Source of the DNA: Mycolicibacterium gadium
GTDB lineage: Bacteria > Actinomycetota > Actinomycetes > Mycobacteriales > Mycobacteriaceae
Reading direction: 5' to 3'
Length of the DNA stretch: 64,000 nucleotides
NCBI RefSeq assembly: GCF_010728925.1
Contig: NZ_AP022608.1
Location: forward strand, 2,294,001-2,358,000
Positions 41,165-50,391 of this stretch are shown here, piece after piece; the stretch's first letter is position 1; each line of letters begins with the position of its first letter. The translations under genes were made by a program, and so were the position numbers. The notes beneath the pieces are model-generated. The model made no database searches and was not told the DNA's origin. It saw only the letters and a list, made by a program, of their open reading frames with translations.

Positions 41165-42307
41165 CTAGTGCAGTAGGGCTCTGGCGAACCGCTCCCCGAT
41201 CAGCCGATGCGTCGCCGCGTCGGGATGCAGATTGTCGGGCAACGGATGCGTGTCGGCATCTGCTGGACCGTAAAGGGCCAGACCGTCGAGGTAGCTGATC
41301 GCAGGGTCGTCGACCTGCCTGCGGGCGACTATCGCGGCCAATTGAGCGCGGATGTAGGTGAGCGTCAGCCGCCCCAACCCGCCTGGTCGATCAGCCTGTG
41401 CCGGGTCACCCGTCGCGACGAAGCGCACCTCGCCGCGGGCCAGCGCACTGACGTCGAAAGCGCCTGGCCCCGGCGTGGTTTCGTGGATCGGGCAGTACAG
41501 CGGGCCGACGACCATCAGTGGCGTATCGGAATGTCCCTCGCGGATGGTGTCCAGGAAACCGTGCACGGCGGGACCGAAGGCACGCTGGGACATCAGATCC
41601 GCGTTCACGAGGTTGATGCCCAGCTTGACGCTCACGATGTCGGCCGGCTGATCCCGGATGGCACGGGCGACGAACGGGTCGAGCAGCGCGCTTCCGGAGA
41701 ATCCCAGGTTGACGAGATCTACACCCGCCAAGCCGGCAGCGAGCGCGGGCCACGTCGTCGTCGGACTCGAGGCGTTCGACCCCTGACTGATCGAACTGCC
41801 GTGGTGTACCCAGCGCCTTCGCTGCTCCGGTAGCACGCCGATCGGAGCGTCGGCGCGCAGTGACACCAGCTGGATGCGCTCGTAGTGCGGCAGCCAGATC
41901 TCGACGTCGTTGTCACCGGCGGGCAGGTCGAATCGGACTGTGGCGACCGGGCCCGGCTCCACCCGGGTGTCCCCGGTGGCCGGGTCGACGCGCACCACGT
42001 CACCACCGCTGGTCGCCGCCTGTCGGGCCACGCGGCCGTTGACGACGAGATCGACTGTGCCGTCGGGTCGTTCCGGTACTCCGACCAGGACCACGCGCGT
42101 ACGGATGATATCGAGCTCGATCGCCCTCGCGGCCGTCCGCAGCGCGAAACGCACTCCGGACGGTTGTGATTCAGCACCGAGCAACTGCGGGTCGTCACAC
42201 TGCGCGCGGGCTCGAGCAGGCAGTCGGTGCGGCAGCCAGCCTCGCTCGGTGCGCTCGAGCTCAGCGAGTCCGCGCAGCAGGCCAATCTCGATCTGATGCT
42301 GGATCAG
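41165..42307 (-). CDS. SGNH/GDSL-family hydrolase with N-terminal beta domain
   Basis: The SGNH hydrolase domain has nucleophile Ser in HHGSSISQGS (about residue 169), NLGFSGSALLDPF (Gly block), KLGINLVN (Asn block) and the C-terminal DNLHPDAATHRLIG with the Asp-His pair. The preceding 150 residues are a beta-rich domain seen in actinobacterial relatives. Only a TTG at 42184 is a standard start, but the frame stays open and reads family-like upstream (QIEIGLLRGLAELERTERG). I therefore extend it to a CTG at 42307, which overlaps the DUF3159 gene stop by four bases. The exact start is unresolved. It probably deacylates a sugar or lipid ester. Confidence 0.8.
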   Translation of the reverse strand: MIQHQIEIGLLRGLAELERTERGWLPHRLPARARAQCDDPQLLGAESQPSGVRFALRTAARAIELDIIRTRVVLVGVPERPDGTVDLVVNGRVARQAATSGGDVVRVDPATGDTRVEPGPVATVRFDLPAGDNDVEIWLPHYERIQLVSLRADAPIGVLPEQRRRWVHHGSSISQGSNASSPTTTWPALAAGLAGVDLVNLGFSGSALLDPFVARAIRDQPADIVSVKLGINLVNADLMSQRAFGPAVHGFLDTIREGHSDTPLMVVGPLYCPIHETTPGPGAFDVSALARGEVRFVATGDPAQADRPGGLGRLTLTYIRAQLAAIVARRQVDDPAISYLDGLALYGPADADTHPLPDNLHPDAATHRLIGERFARALLH

Positions 42308-42963
42308 CTTCTCGCCTCCACTGTTTGGCCGTGCATCCGCTCGTTGGCCTCGTCATCGACGCGCCGCCGATTGGCGCGGCGCACCGCCCAGTACACCACC
42401 AGCAGCGCCAGCGCCAGCAGCGGATAGCCCATCGCGATCCGCGCGAACGCCAGCCACCCCGCGGACCCCGCGTCGTACAGCGAATCCTGAACGACGAACC
42501 GCGCGGCGAAGACCGCGGCGAACGCCAGCGTCGCCATGTCGAATGCGTGCAGCACAGTCTTGTCGCGCCGCCACGCCGGATCGGGGCCCGCACTGCGCAT
42601 CAGATTCCAGGCCACTCCTATCAGCGGACGTCGCACGACGAGGGACGCGGTGAACACCGCGGTCATGGCCAGACTGAGCCAAATCCCCGGCAGGAAATAG
42701 TTTTCGGCGGAACCGGTGTAGTACGCGATCAGCGCCGCGACAACGACGCCGAGCAGCCCGGACACCGCCGGCTGCAGCGGCTCTTTGCGGAGCAACCTCA
42801 TGACGATCAGTCCCGCGCCGGCGCCGACGGCCACCACGACCGCCGCTGTCAACCCCGCGATCGCATTCACGATCACGTAGGCGATCGTCGGCACGCTGGC
42901 GTACACCAAGCCGGACACACCGCCCATCCGCTCGAGCACCGTCGGGGTGTGGGCGTCGGTCAT
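42304..42963 (-). CDS. DUF3159 family membrane protein
   Basis: The 219-residue protein has six hydrophobic helices (for example VYASVPTIAYVIVNAIAGL, WLSLAMTAVFTASLVV, IAMGYPLLALALLVVYWAVR). The loop RPLIGVAWNLMRSAGPDPAW is characteristic of DUF3159, a family of unknown function common in actinobacteria. The C-terminus is short and charged. The ATG overlaps the stop of the S9 peptidase gene by four bases and its own stop overlaps the extended SGNH hydrolase frame, so the three genes probably form one transcript. Confidence 0.85.
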   Translation of the reverse strand: MTDAHTPTVLERMGGVSGLVYASVPTIAYVIVNAIAGLTAAVVVAVGAGAGLIVMRLLRKEPLQPAVSGLLGVVVAALIAYYTGSAENYFLPGIWLSLAMTAVFTASLVVRRPLIGVAWNLMRSAGPDPAWRRDKTVLHAFDMATLAFAAVFAARFVVQDSLYDAGSAGWLAFARIAMGYPLLALALLVVYWAVRRANRRRVDDEANERMHGQTVEARS

Positions 42964-44852
42964 GCGTCCCTCCGCTTGCCGAGGTGCCTGGCCAGGAACC
43001 GGTCGACGGCGTTGAACATGTCGATCACGTTGTCCGGGTTGACGAATCCGTGGCCCTCGTCCTCCTTGACCATGTACTCGACCTCCACCCCGCGGCCACG
43101 CAGCGCCTCGACGAGGTTGTCGGATTCGGCCTGCACGACGCGAACATCGTTGGCGCCCTGGACAACAAGCAGCGGCGTGCGGATCTGGTCGACCTTCGTG
43201 ATCGGGGATCGAGCCAGCATGTCCGCCAACTGCTCAGGATCGTCGGGGTTGCCGACGAACAGATGCCAGTTGTTCGCCAGGTGCGGACGCGCGATCTCGG
43301 GCAGCGTTCGCATGAAGTTGGACAGGTCGGAGATGCCGACGTAATCGATCGCGGCGGCGAACACGTCTGGGGTGAACGTGACACCGACCAGCGTCGCGTA
43401 GCCGCCGTAGGAGCCACCGAAGATGGCGACCCGCTCCGGGTCCACGTAACCCTGTTCGACGGCCCAGTTGACGCCGTCGATCAGATCGTCGTGCATCTTG
43501 TCTGCGAACTGACCGATCGCCGCCTTCTGGAAAGCCTTGCCGTATCCCGCCGAACCGCGGAAGTTGACCTGCAATACCGCGTATCCGCGATTGGCGAGCA
43601 GCTGGACGGCGGGTGTGTACATCCATCCGTCGCGCGCCCACGGTCCGCCGTGCACCACGAGGACGAGCGGCAGGTTCTCCGACGGCATTCCGACCGGCAG
43701 CGTCAGATACGAAGGCAGGTCGAGCCCGTCGCGCGAGGGAATCGTCACCGGGAGCATCGGCGCCAGCTGCTCCGGATCAAGATGCGGATAGGGACGGTAC
43801 AGCTCGCGGCTTTCGCCGGTTTCGTGGTCGTAGAGGAAGGTGACGCCGGGTTCGCGGTCGTGATTGAAGCTGACCACCCATTTGCGTCCCTTGATGTCAG
43901 AGGACAGCGCGCCGATGTCGCCGTCGGACAGTTTCTCCAGACCCGCGAGCACATCGGCGAAATGCGGGTCGAGTGCCTGAATGACCTGTCGCTCACCGAG
44001 ATACCGCACGCCCAACAGCTCGCCGGTGGCCCGGCTCTGGATGAGCGGCTCGGGCAGGCCAGGCCACACCTGGGCCCGGGTGTCGACGTCGAACGTCGGG
44101 TGGCTGTCGACGGCGTACTGCTTGCCGTCGGCCACGTCGAGCCGCACGAGCCGGGTGCGGTCGGTGCCCTCGTTCGACCCCATCCAGATCCCGGTGCCGT
44201 CGGGCGTGACCACCATGGGATACATGCCCATGGTGTAGTCCTTGCCGTCGTAGTGCGCGATGGAGCGCAGCGATTCGGTCTTTCGGTCCCGCTCCAGGAT
44301 TTCTAGGTCGCCTTCTCGGTTCAGCTTGGTCGCGAACAGATCGCCGCGACGACTCGTCAGCCAGCCGACCACGTCGCCCGGATTCTCGGCGAGCATTGTC
44401 AGGTCACCCGAGGCGATGTCGAGTTCGTAGGCGTCCATCTGCGTCGGAGCACGCTTGTTGGAGTGGACAAGCGCCTTTCCCGGCTTGTCGGGCAGCAATT
44501 CGAAGGCAGACATGACGCCGGGAAACGGGGTGAGGTTGACGGCGGGGGCGTCCGGGCTGTCGAGGTCAACACGGAAAATGTGCCAGTTCTCGTCGCCGCC
44601 GGTGTCCTGCAGGTACAGCAGCCAGCGCGGGTCGTCGGTCCACGAGAAGTGCAGGATGCTGCGGGTCTCGTCGGCGGTGACGCGGCGCGCGTCGGCGCCG
44701 AAGTCACCGTCGAGGGCTGCCACCCAGATGTTGAGCCGGTCCCGCCACGGCGCGAGGTAGGCGACGCGAGTGCCGTCCGGGGAGATCGCCGCCCCCGCTC
44801 GGACAGGCGACTTGAACAAGTCTTCGACGGATATCAGTTCGGGTTTGTTCAT
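42960..44852 (-). CDS. S9 prolyl-oligopeptidase family peptidase
   Basis: About 630 residues from the ATG at 44852 (MNKPELISVEDLF) with GATGGAGA upstream; an earlier codon at 44867 adds five residues. The N-terminal half is a beta-propeller of WD-like repeats (residues about 20-370) and the C-terminal 250 residues an alpha/beta hydrolase: HGGPWARDGW oxyanion loop, nucleophile Ser in FGGSYGGYATL (about 482), Asp in VQGANDVRV and His in EDEGHGF. No signal peptide, so cytosolic. It cleaves short peptides or acyl-peptides. First gene of the peptidase-DUF3159-hydrolase run. Confidence 0.92.
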   Translation of the reverse strand: MNKPELISVEDLFKSPVRAGAAISPDGTRVAYLAPWRDRLNIWVAALDGDFGADARRVTADETRSILHFSWTDDPRWLLYLQDTGGDENWHIFRVDLDSPDAPAVNLTPFPGVMSAFELLPDKPGKALVHSNKRAPTQMDAYELDIASGDLTMLAENPGDVVGWLTSRRGDLFATKLNREGDLEILERDRKTESLRSIAHYDGKDYTMGMYPMVVTPDGTGIWMGSNEGTDRTRLVRLDVADGKQYAVDSHPTFDVDTRAQVWPGLPEPLIQSRATGELLGVRYLGERQVIQALDPHFADVLAGLEKLSDGDIGALSSDIKGRKWVVSFNHDREPGVTFLYDHETGESRELYRPYPHLDPEQLAPMLPVTIPSRDGLDLPSYLTLPVGMPSENLPLVLVVHGGPWARDGWMYTPAVQLLANRGYAVLQVNFRGSAGYGKAFQKAAIGQFADKMHDDLIDGVNWAVEQGYVDPERVAIFGGSYGGYATLVGVTFTPDVFAAAIDYVGISDLSNFMRTLPEIARPHLANNWHLFVGNPDDPEQLADMLARSPITKVDQIRTPLLVVQGANDVRVVQAESDNLVEALRGRGVEVEYMVKEDEGHGFVNPDNVIDMFNAVDRFLARHLGKRRDA

Positions 44853-44905
44853 GTCTCCATCGCACACTCGGACGTAGCGGCACAGTCAACTCGCGCTGAT
44901 CAACC

Positions 44906-45670
44906 ATGATGGAACCCGTGGCGTGGAGCACCCGGGAAGTCGCCGAACTCGCCGGCACCAGCCTGCGGGCGGTGCGGCACTACCACCAGATCGGGCTGCT
45001 GCCCGAGCCGGAACGCCGCAGCAACGGCTACAAGCAGTACGGCGTCGCGCACCTCGTCCGGTTGGTGCGGATCAAACGGCTGACCGAACTCGGCTTCTCC
45101 CTCCCCCAGATCGCCGCGATGGGCGAATCCGACGATCATCCCGAACAGGCGCTGCGCGAGCTGGACGCCGAACTGGCCGAGACGATCGATCGCCTGCAGC
45201 GCGCCCGCGACGAACTGCGCGAGCTCTTGGAGCACGCGGCGCCGACGGATCTGCCACCCGATTTCGTGGCACCTGACACCGCTGCGAAGATGACCGACGC
45301 CGACCGCAAGCTCGTCGTCGTGCTGAGCCGCGTGCTGGGACCGCGCGGCAGGCAGACCTACGCGGACATGATGCGCGAGACACCCGAGGATCCCGCGGGG
45401 ACCGAGTTGGACAACCTGCCCGCCGACGCCGACGAGGCGACGCGTCGCGAACTCGCCGAACGACTCGCCCCCTACATCCGGGCGATCAACGACGCGCACC
45501 CCAACCTCGCGGAGTTCCGATCGGATGCACCGCGAGGAGAACGATTCGCAGACGAGGCGATCGGTGCCGCGATGGTCGACCTGTACAACCCGGCGCAGTT
45601 GGACGTGCTGCGGCGGGCGGGCGAGATCGTGCGCAATCTCAGTGCGCCAGAGGATCATCCAGGCGAGTGA
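44906..45670 (+). CDS. MerR-family transcriptional regulator
   Basis: The 254-residue protein has an N-terminal MerR winged helix (WSTREVAELAGTSLRAVRHY, residues 6-25, then EPERRSNGYKQYG) and a dimerisation coiled coil (ALRELDAELAETIDRLQRAR, about 92-111). The C-terminal domain of about 130 residues has no metal-binding cysteines, so it more likely senses an organic ligand. It diverges from the S9 peptidase gene with 53 bases between them and may control it; this is inference. An ATG one codon later is equally possible as the start. Confidence 0.9.
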   Translation: MMEPVAWSTREVAELAGTSLRAVRHYHQIGLLPEPERRSNGYKQYGVAHLVRLVRIKRLTELGFSLPQIAAMGESDDHPEQALRELDAELAETIDRLQRARDELRELLEHAAPTDLPPDFVAPDTAAKMTDADRKLVVVLSRVLGPRGRQTYADMMRETPEDPAGTELDNLPADADEATRRELAERLAPYIRAINDAHPNLAEFRSDAPRGERFADEAIGAAMVDLYNPAQLDVLRRAGEIVRNLSAPEDHPGE

Positions 45671-45677
45671 ACACACT

Positions 45678-45751
45678 CGGCCCGCGACGAGCGGCCCCAA
45701 AATGCACGCAGTTGGCGGCGTGTCGCCGGACAAACACGGCCGCTCGCGAAA
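45678..45751. repeat. dispersed intergenic repeat, copy 2
   Basis: Second copy of the element at 37174-37244, about 74 bases, with blocks GGCCCGCGA, AAAATGC, GGCGTGTCG, CAAACACG and CGCTCGCG in the same order. It sits between the convergent MerR and GGDEF-EAL genes, where a two-way hairpin terminator would be useful. Confidence 0.7.
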
Positions 45752-45766
45752 CTGCGTCGTCCGAAC

Positions 45767-48055
45767 TCAGACCCCCCCGACGCGCGCCGGCCGGGCCAGG
45801 CTCAGCTCGGATATCGGCACCGGATACCCGTAGAAATGGCCCTGGGCCAGGCGGCCGCCCGCGCGGTACACCGTGTCGGACTGCGCGGCAGACTCGATAC
45901 CCTCGACGATCACGGTCAATCCGAGCTCGTCGCACAGTCCGATGACCGAGCGATACAGCGTCAGGTCCCGGGCCTGATCGGCGGTGGCCAGGCCGCGGTC
46001 CAGCTTGACGATCTGCACCGGAAGGGCGTGCATGTACGTCAGCGAATTGAACCCCGCACCGAAGTCGTCCAGCGCCACCTTCACACCGAGCGCATTGAGC
46101 CGCTTGATCTGCGCTGCGGCGTAGGCGAGGTCGACGATCGGCAGCGTCTCGGTGATCTCCACGACCAGTCGGTTCGGCGGAAGGCGATGTCGCGTCAGCG
46201 CCAGTCGCACCTGCTGCTCGAAGGTGGGATTGCCCAGCCGACCCGCGCCGATGTTCACGTGGATGACGAGGTCCAGGCCTGCCTGCTGGACGTCCCGGCA
46301 CGCCATGTTGAGTACCAACGCGTCGAGGTCGGCCGCGAGGCCCGCCGCCTCCGCCGCGCCAACGAACGTCTCGGGTGACATTTCGATTCCGGTCGGCGTG
46401 GTCCACCTGGCCAGCGCCTCGACAGCGACCGGTTTGCCGTCGGGCAACCGCACCACCACCTGATAGACGAGCCGGAAGCCGGGCGGGGCCTCGCCGTCGG
46501 CATTCCGCAGTGCCGTCGGGAAATCGATGGTCGAACCGGAAGCCGGTTGATAGACCACGGCGGTGTCCTTACCGAGCCGCTTACCGGCGTACATCGAGGC
46601 GTCGGCCTGCCGCAGCAGATCGTCCGACGTCTGGGGCACGCCGTCGGCTCCCGGCCTGACCAGACCCATGCTGGCCTTGACCCGCACCGCAGAACCGTGC
46701 AGCGCGAAAGGATCCCGCAGCGCGACGCGCAGGCGCTCCGCAGCGTCTTCCAGTTGTTCGGACTCGCCGGCGATCAGAATCGCGAACTCATCTCCGCCGA
46801 TCCGAGCCAGCGTGTCGGTGTCGCGCACGCAACGTTTGAGCCGTTCCCCCATCGCGCAGAGCAATTCGTCACCCGCTGCGTGGCCGAAGCGGTCGTTCAC
46901 CTCTTTGAAGTCATCGAGGTCAATCAAGATCAGCATGAAACGGCCGTCGCGCATGGCCTCGTCGAGCCGCTCGGTGAACAGCAGCCGGTTGGGCAGCCCA
47001 GTCAACGCGTAGTGGTGCAGCTGATGGGCCAGTCGACGCTGCGCGTCGTAGAGGCGTCTGATCAGCAACCACTGTGCGCGCGTCTCGATGAGCTGCCGGG
47101 TAGCGACGAGTGCGACCATCACGACGGCCCCGCAGACGAGGAAGACGTTCAGCCGCTGTCCGATCAAGACGTGGAAAGCGAACAACGTCGCAGTGCCCAC
47201 GAATCCCACGTACGGCAACAGGAGCCGCAGCCAGTCCAGGGCGTCGCGGTTGACCTCGATCGGCCGTGGCGGTGTCAGCTCCAGCATTCCGTACGCGATC
47301 AACAGGAGCCCGAGAACGAATCCGATCCCCACCCACAGGTCGCCGCGTTCGAAGCCCACGGTCCTTAGATAAGCGACCAGCCTGTCTGAACTCACCAGCA
47401 TGACGGTGCCTGCCGCCAGCAGAAGAAAGTTCGCTCGATAGGGGCGGTCGCGCCCGTACCACGTCGCGATCAGGACCGCCGCCACGACAACCACCAGTTG
47501 GATCGCGGAGTACAGGATCACCGCGACGGTGTTGCCGGATCGAGGTAACGACGCTCCTGTCGAAGCACCGACTCCCGCCGCTACCGCCAGAATCGCGAAT
47601 GCCAGAGCCGCCACCAGACCGTCGATGACTGTGATGATGCGCGTCGTGCGCGCCGGGCCGCTGCGCCAGCCGGTCGGGCCGACACCGGCGGACGCTAGCA
47701 GCGCGAGCACCACGAGAGCCAACAACGCGGACAGGAGATATGCAGCGACGGCAGGCCACGGCGCGGTACCGGTCGGTGTTGCGCCATCCGACCACCAGAT
47801 CGCGTCGCCGACCAGGATGCACACGATCGTTGCAACACCCAGCAGCCGCCACGCCCGCGCGACGCCGGTCACCCGCCGCGACACCGCCACACCGGTGACC
47901 ACCACCGCAATGCCAGCTATCACCAACAGCGCGAAATGCACCTGCCGCGCTGTGGCCTCGCCCCACAGTGCCAACGCGTTGACACACAGCAGCACCAGGA
48001 CGCCGGCAAACAGTCCGAGGCGCAACTGGCCGTTCGTCACCGACACCCGGTTCAT
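45767..48055 (-). CDS. membrane-bound GGDEF-EAL protein (c-di-GMP synthesis/degradation)
   Basis: The 762-residue protein has about 300 N-terminal residues with eight or so membrane helices, then GGDEF (about 345-500) and EAL (about 530-760). GGDEF is intact (RIGGDEFAIL near 420). The EAL signature reads VEALARW near 552 with the other conserved sites present: VNIG Asn, VEITET Glu, LDDFGAGFNSL Asp pair, VKLDR Lys, VEGIES Glu and the Gln of AQGHFYGY. Both activities look possible. Mycobacteria usually have only a few such proteins. It is followed 67 bases upstream on the same strand by the EamA gene. Confidence 0.93.
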   Translation of the reverse strand: MNRVSVTNGQLRLGLFAGVLVLLCVNALALWGEATARQVHFALLVIAGIAVVVTGVAVSRRVTGVARAWRLLGVATIVCILVGDAIWWSDGATPTGTAPWPAVAAYLLSALLALVVLALLASAGVGPTGWRSGPARTTRIITVIDGLVAALAFAILAVAAGVGASTGASLPRSGNTVAVILYSAIQLVVVVAAVLIATWYGRDRPYRANFLLLAAGTVMLVSSDRLVAYLRTVGFERGDLWVGIGFVLGLLLIAYGMLELTPPRPIEVNRDALDWLRLLLPYVGFVGTATLFAFHVLIGQRLNVFLVCGAVVMVALVATRQLIETRAQWLLIRRLYDAQRRLAHQLHHYALTGLPNRLLFTERLDEAMRDGRFMLILIDLDDFKEVNDRFGHAAGDELLCAMGERLKRCVRDTDTLARIGGDEFAILIAGESEQLEDAAERLRVALRDPFALHGSAVRVKASMGLVRPGADGVPQTSDDLLRQADASMYAGKRLGKDTAVVYQPASGSTIDFPTALRNADGEAPPGFRLVYQVVVRLPDGKPVAVEALARWTTPTGIEMSPETFVGAAEAAGLAADLDALVLNMACRDVQQAGLDLVIHVNIGAGRLGNPTFEQQVRLALTRHRLPPNRLVVEITETLPIVDLAYAAAQIKRLNALGVKVALDDFGAGFNSLTYMHALPVQIVKLDRGLATADQARDLTLYRSVIGLCDELGLTVIVEGIESAAQSDTVYRAGGRLAQGHFYGYPVPISELSLARPARVGGV

Positions 48056-48122
48056 TTCATCCCGCTATCTCGCGAAACCTGGATGCAATGATGCCCTACC
48101 CGAGCAAACCCGCATACATCGG

Positions 48123-48989
48123 TTAGCCCGCCGCGATCATCGCGACGGCCGCCAGCGCCAACGCCATGCCGACCGCCTGCCAGCGGGTCACCCGCTCGCG
48201 CAGCACGACAATCGCCAACAGCACGGTCGCGGCCGGATACAGCGCGATCAGCACGCCGGCCAACGACAGCATCCCGGACTGCAGTGCCAGCAGCGTAGCG
48301 ACATTGGCGACGGTATCGAGCGCCGCCGCGGTGAGCGCAAGCCGCAACGGCACACCCCTTTCGATGGCCAGGTTCGCGGTGAGCGCCGCTGCCAGCAACA
48401 CGATCGCTGTCGCCGCGAACCTGCCGAATACCAGGGGCCACAGCTTGGCCTCGACCGGCACCTGGTCGAGCAGGACGAAATTCATTCCGAACGCCACTCC
48501 GGAACCCACCGTCAGCCACGCGACCTTCACCGTGAACCTGTGCCGCGTGTCGTCCTCGTCGGTATCTGTCGCTCTTCCCGCAAGCGGCTCATCGGTGGCG
48601 TCCCGGCTGACGAGCACCACCGCCGCCAACGCCATGACGACGCCGACGACCGCCAGCGGGCCCGGCCGCTCACCGAGCGCCAGGCCGACGCCGACGGGAA
48701 TACCCGCGACCAGAATCGCCGTGAGGGGCGACACGACGGAGATCGGGCCCGCGCCCAGCGCGGCGTAGAACCACCAGACACCGAACGCCTGCGCAACACC
48801 GGAGGTCACCCCCCACATCACCGCCGGGGCCGAGACCACCCCTCCGACCGGTACGGCGATCACCGTCAGCAGGATCAGCGCCACCGGGTAGGAGATCACC
48901 ACGACGCGCAGCGCCGCGACCCGGCGCGAGGCGATACCTCCCACGAAATCGCTTACGCCGTAACCGAACGCTGCGATCAGCGCGGTCAC
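48123..48989 (-). CDS. EamA/DMT-superfamily transporter
   Basis: The 288-residue protein has ten hydrophobic helices in two homologous halves joined by a polar loop (DATDEPLAGRATDTDEDDTRH, split here as DATDEPLAGRAT and DTDEDDTRH, about 131-150). Both EamA repeats are visible (VVSPLTAILVAGIPVGVGLA and LIALYPAATVLLAIVVLRER). Members export amino acids, sugars or other small metabolites; the substrate is unknown. It begins eight bases after the smpB stop on the same strand, so it probably shares the smpB transcript. Confidence 0.88.
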   Translation of the reverse strand: MTALIAAFGYGVSDFVGGIASRRVAALRVVVISYPVALILLTVIAVPVGGVVSAPAVMWGVTSGVAQAFGVWWFYAALGAGPISVVSPLTAILVAGIPVGVGLALGERPGPLAVVGVVMALAAVVLVSRDATDEPLAGRATDTDEDDTRHRFTVKVAWLTVGSGVAFGMNFVLLDQVPVEAKLWPLVFGRFAATAIVLLAAALTANLAIERGVPLRLALTAAALDTVANVATLLALQSGMLSLAGVLIALYPAATVLLAIVVLRERVTRWQAVGMALALAAVAMIAAG

Positions 48990-48997
48990 GAAGCTGA

Positions 48998-49492
48998 TCA
49001 GGTCATGCCCTTGGCCCGGCGGCCGAGTTCCCGGGTGATCTCCCGCTGCGCATCGCGCTTGGCCATGTCCTGCCGTTTGTCGCGGGCTTCCTTACCGCGT
49101 GCCAGCGCCAACTCGACCTTGACCTTGCCGTCGGAGAAATAGAGCGACAGCGGCACCAGAGTGAGGTTGCCGTCGCGGATCCGGCCGATCAGATTGTCAA
49201 TCTGGCTGCGGTGCAACAACAACTTGCGATTGCGCCGCGGCGTGTGGTTGGTCCAACTGCCGTGGTGATACTCCGGGATGTGCAGATTGCGCAGCCACAC
49301 CTCACCGTCGTCGATGGTGGCGAACGAGTCGGCAAGCGATGCCTGCCCGTCCCGCAGGCTCTTCACCTCGGTACCCACCAACTGCACTCCGGCTTCGAAA
49401 GTCTCGAGGACCGAATAGTTGTGCCGCGCTCTACGATTCGTCGCGACGACCTTGTTGTTGGCAGACCGCGTCGGGTCAGCTTTTTTGGCCAT
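48998..49492 (-). CDS. smpB: SmpB, tmRNA-binding protein
   Basis: The 164-residue protein has the SmpB beta-barrel: RRARHNYSVLETFEAGVQL near 21, TEVKSLRDGQASLADSF, the loop RNRKLLLHRSQI, and a basic C-terminal tail (KRDAQREITRELGRRAKGMT) that reads into the empty mRNA channel. The ATG at 49492 lies two bases after the ftsX stop; a longer open frame to 49753 is inside ftsX. Works with ssrA at 32022-32389 in trans-translation. In mycobacteria smpB and ssrA are commonly close together; here about 16.6 kb separates them. Confidence 0.97.
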   Translation of the reverse strand: MAKKADPTRSANNKVVATNRRARHNYSVLETFEAGVQLVGTEVKSLRDGQASLADSFATIDDGEVWLRNLHIPEYHHGSWTNHTPRRNRKLLLHRSQIDNLIGRIRDGNLTLVPLSLYFSDGKVKVELALARGKEARDKRQDMAKRDAQREITRELGRRAKGMT

Positions 49493-49494
49493 GG

Positions 49495-50391
49495 TTATCT
49501 TCGGACGTACAGCCGCAGTGTCACGTACGCGGTGACACCCGACATTGCCAGACCGAGAAACAGCATCCACGGCGCACTGAAATACAGGACGTCCGCATAG
49601 TCGACCTTGGCGATCAAATTGGCCCGATAGAACTGGTCGAGAGCGCTTTCCAGGAACAGGGCACGCACCAGTATGAGCCCGACGATGGCGATCACCACAC
49701 CGACGAAGGCCGCCAGCATCGCTTCGACCAGGAACGGCAGTTGTGTGTACCACCGGCTGGCGCCGACAAGTCGCATGATGCCGATCTCTGTTCGCCGGGT
49801 GTAGGCCGCGACTTGAACCATGTTGGCGATCAGGAGAATTGCTCCAATCGCCTGCACGAACGCCACCGCGAACGCCGCGTTGCGGACGCCGTCGAGGACG
49901 GCGAACAGCCGGTCGATCAACACCTTCTGGTTGAGAACCTGCTGAACCCCCGGCTGACCGGCCATGGCCTCGTCGAACGCCTGATGCTGTTCCGGGTCGT
50001 CGAGTTTGACGATGAACGACGACGGGAACGCGTCCTGCCCGGCGAATTCCTTGAACTCCGGGAACTTCTTCACGGCGTCGGCATACGCCTCTTCACGGTT
50101 GAGGAACCGAACCGAACGCACGTCGTCGCGGTCCTCGATCTGCTGTCGCAGCGCCTTGCACGGATCGGCGTCGCAGGTGGGGTCATTCGCGGAGACGTCG
50201 TTGGTCAGAAAGACCTGGCTCTCGACACGATCCAGATAGATGTCGCGTGACTGGTCGGCGAGTCGCACCACCAACAGGCCGCCGCCGAACAGGCCGATCG
50301 AGATCGCGGTGGTGAGGATCATCGCGATCGTCATCGTCACATTGCGACGAAAACCGGTGAGGACCTCATTGATGAGGAATCCGAAGCGCAC
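49495..50391 (-). CDS. ftsX: FtsX, cell-division ABC transporter-like membrane protein
   Basis: The 298-residue protein has one N-terminal helix, an extracellular loop of about 110 residues ([19 protein letters not shown] with a Cys pair) and three more helices at the C-terminus in the FtsX/MacB arrangement. With FtsE it controls peptidoglycan hydrolases such as RipC at the septum. The GTG at 50391 overlaps the ftsE stop (TAGTG). Confidence 0.96.
   Translation of the reverse strand: MRFGFLINEVLTGFRRNVTMTIAMILTTAISIGLFGGGLLVVRLADQSRDIYLDRVESQVFLTNDVSANDPTCDADPCKALRQQIEDRDDVRSVRFLNREEAYADAVKKFPEFKEFAGQDAFPSSFIVKLDDPEQHQAFDEAMAGQPGVQQVLNQKVLIDRLFAVLDGVRNAAFAVAFVQAIGAILLIANMVQVAAYTRRTEIGIMRLVGASRWYTQLPFLVEAMLAAFVGVVIAIVGLILVRALFLESALDQFYRANLIAKVDYADVLYFSAPWMLFLGLAMSGVTAYVTLRLYVRR

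Noticed and set aside
47529..49142. 537-residue plus-strand frame across the GGDEF-EAL and EamA genes
   Set aside because: Rich in Arg/His/Gln/Asp, antisense to two well-supported membrane proteins, no domain.
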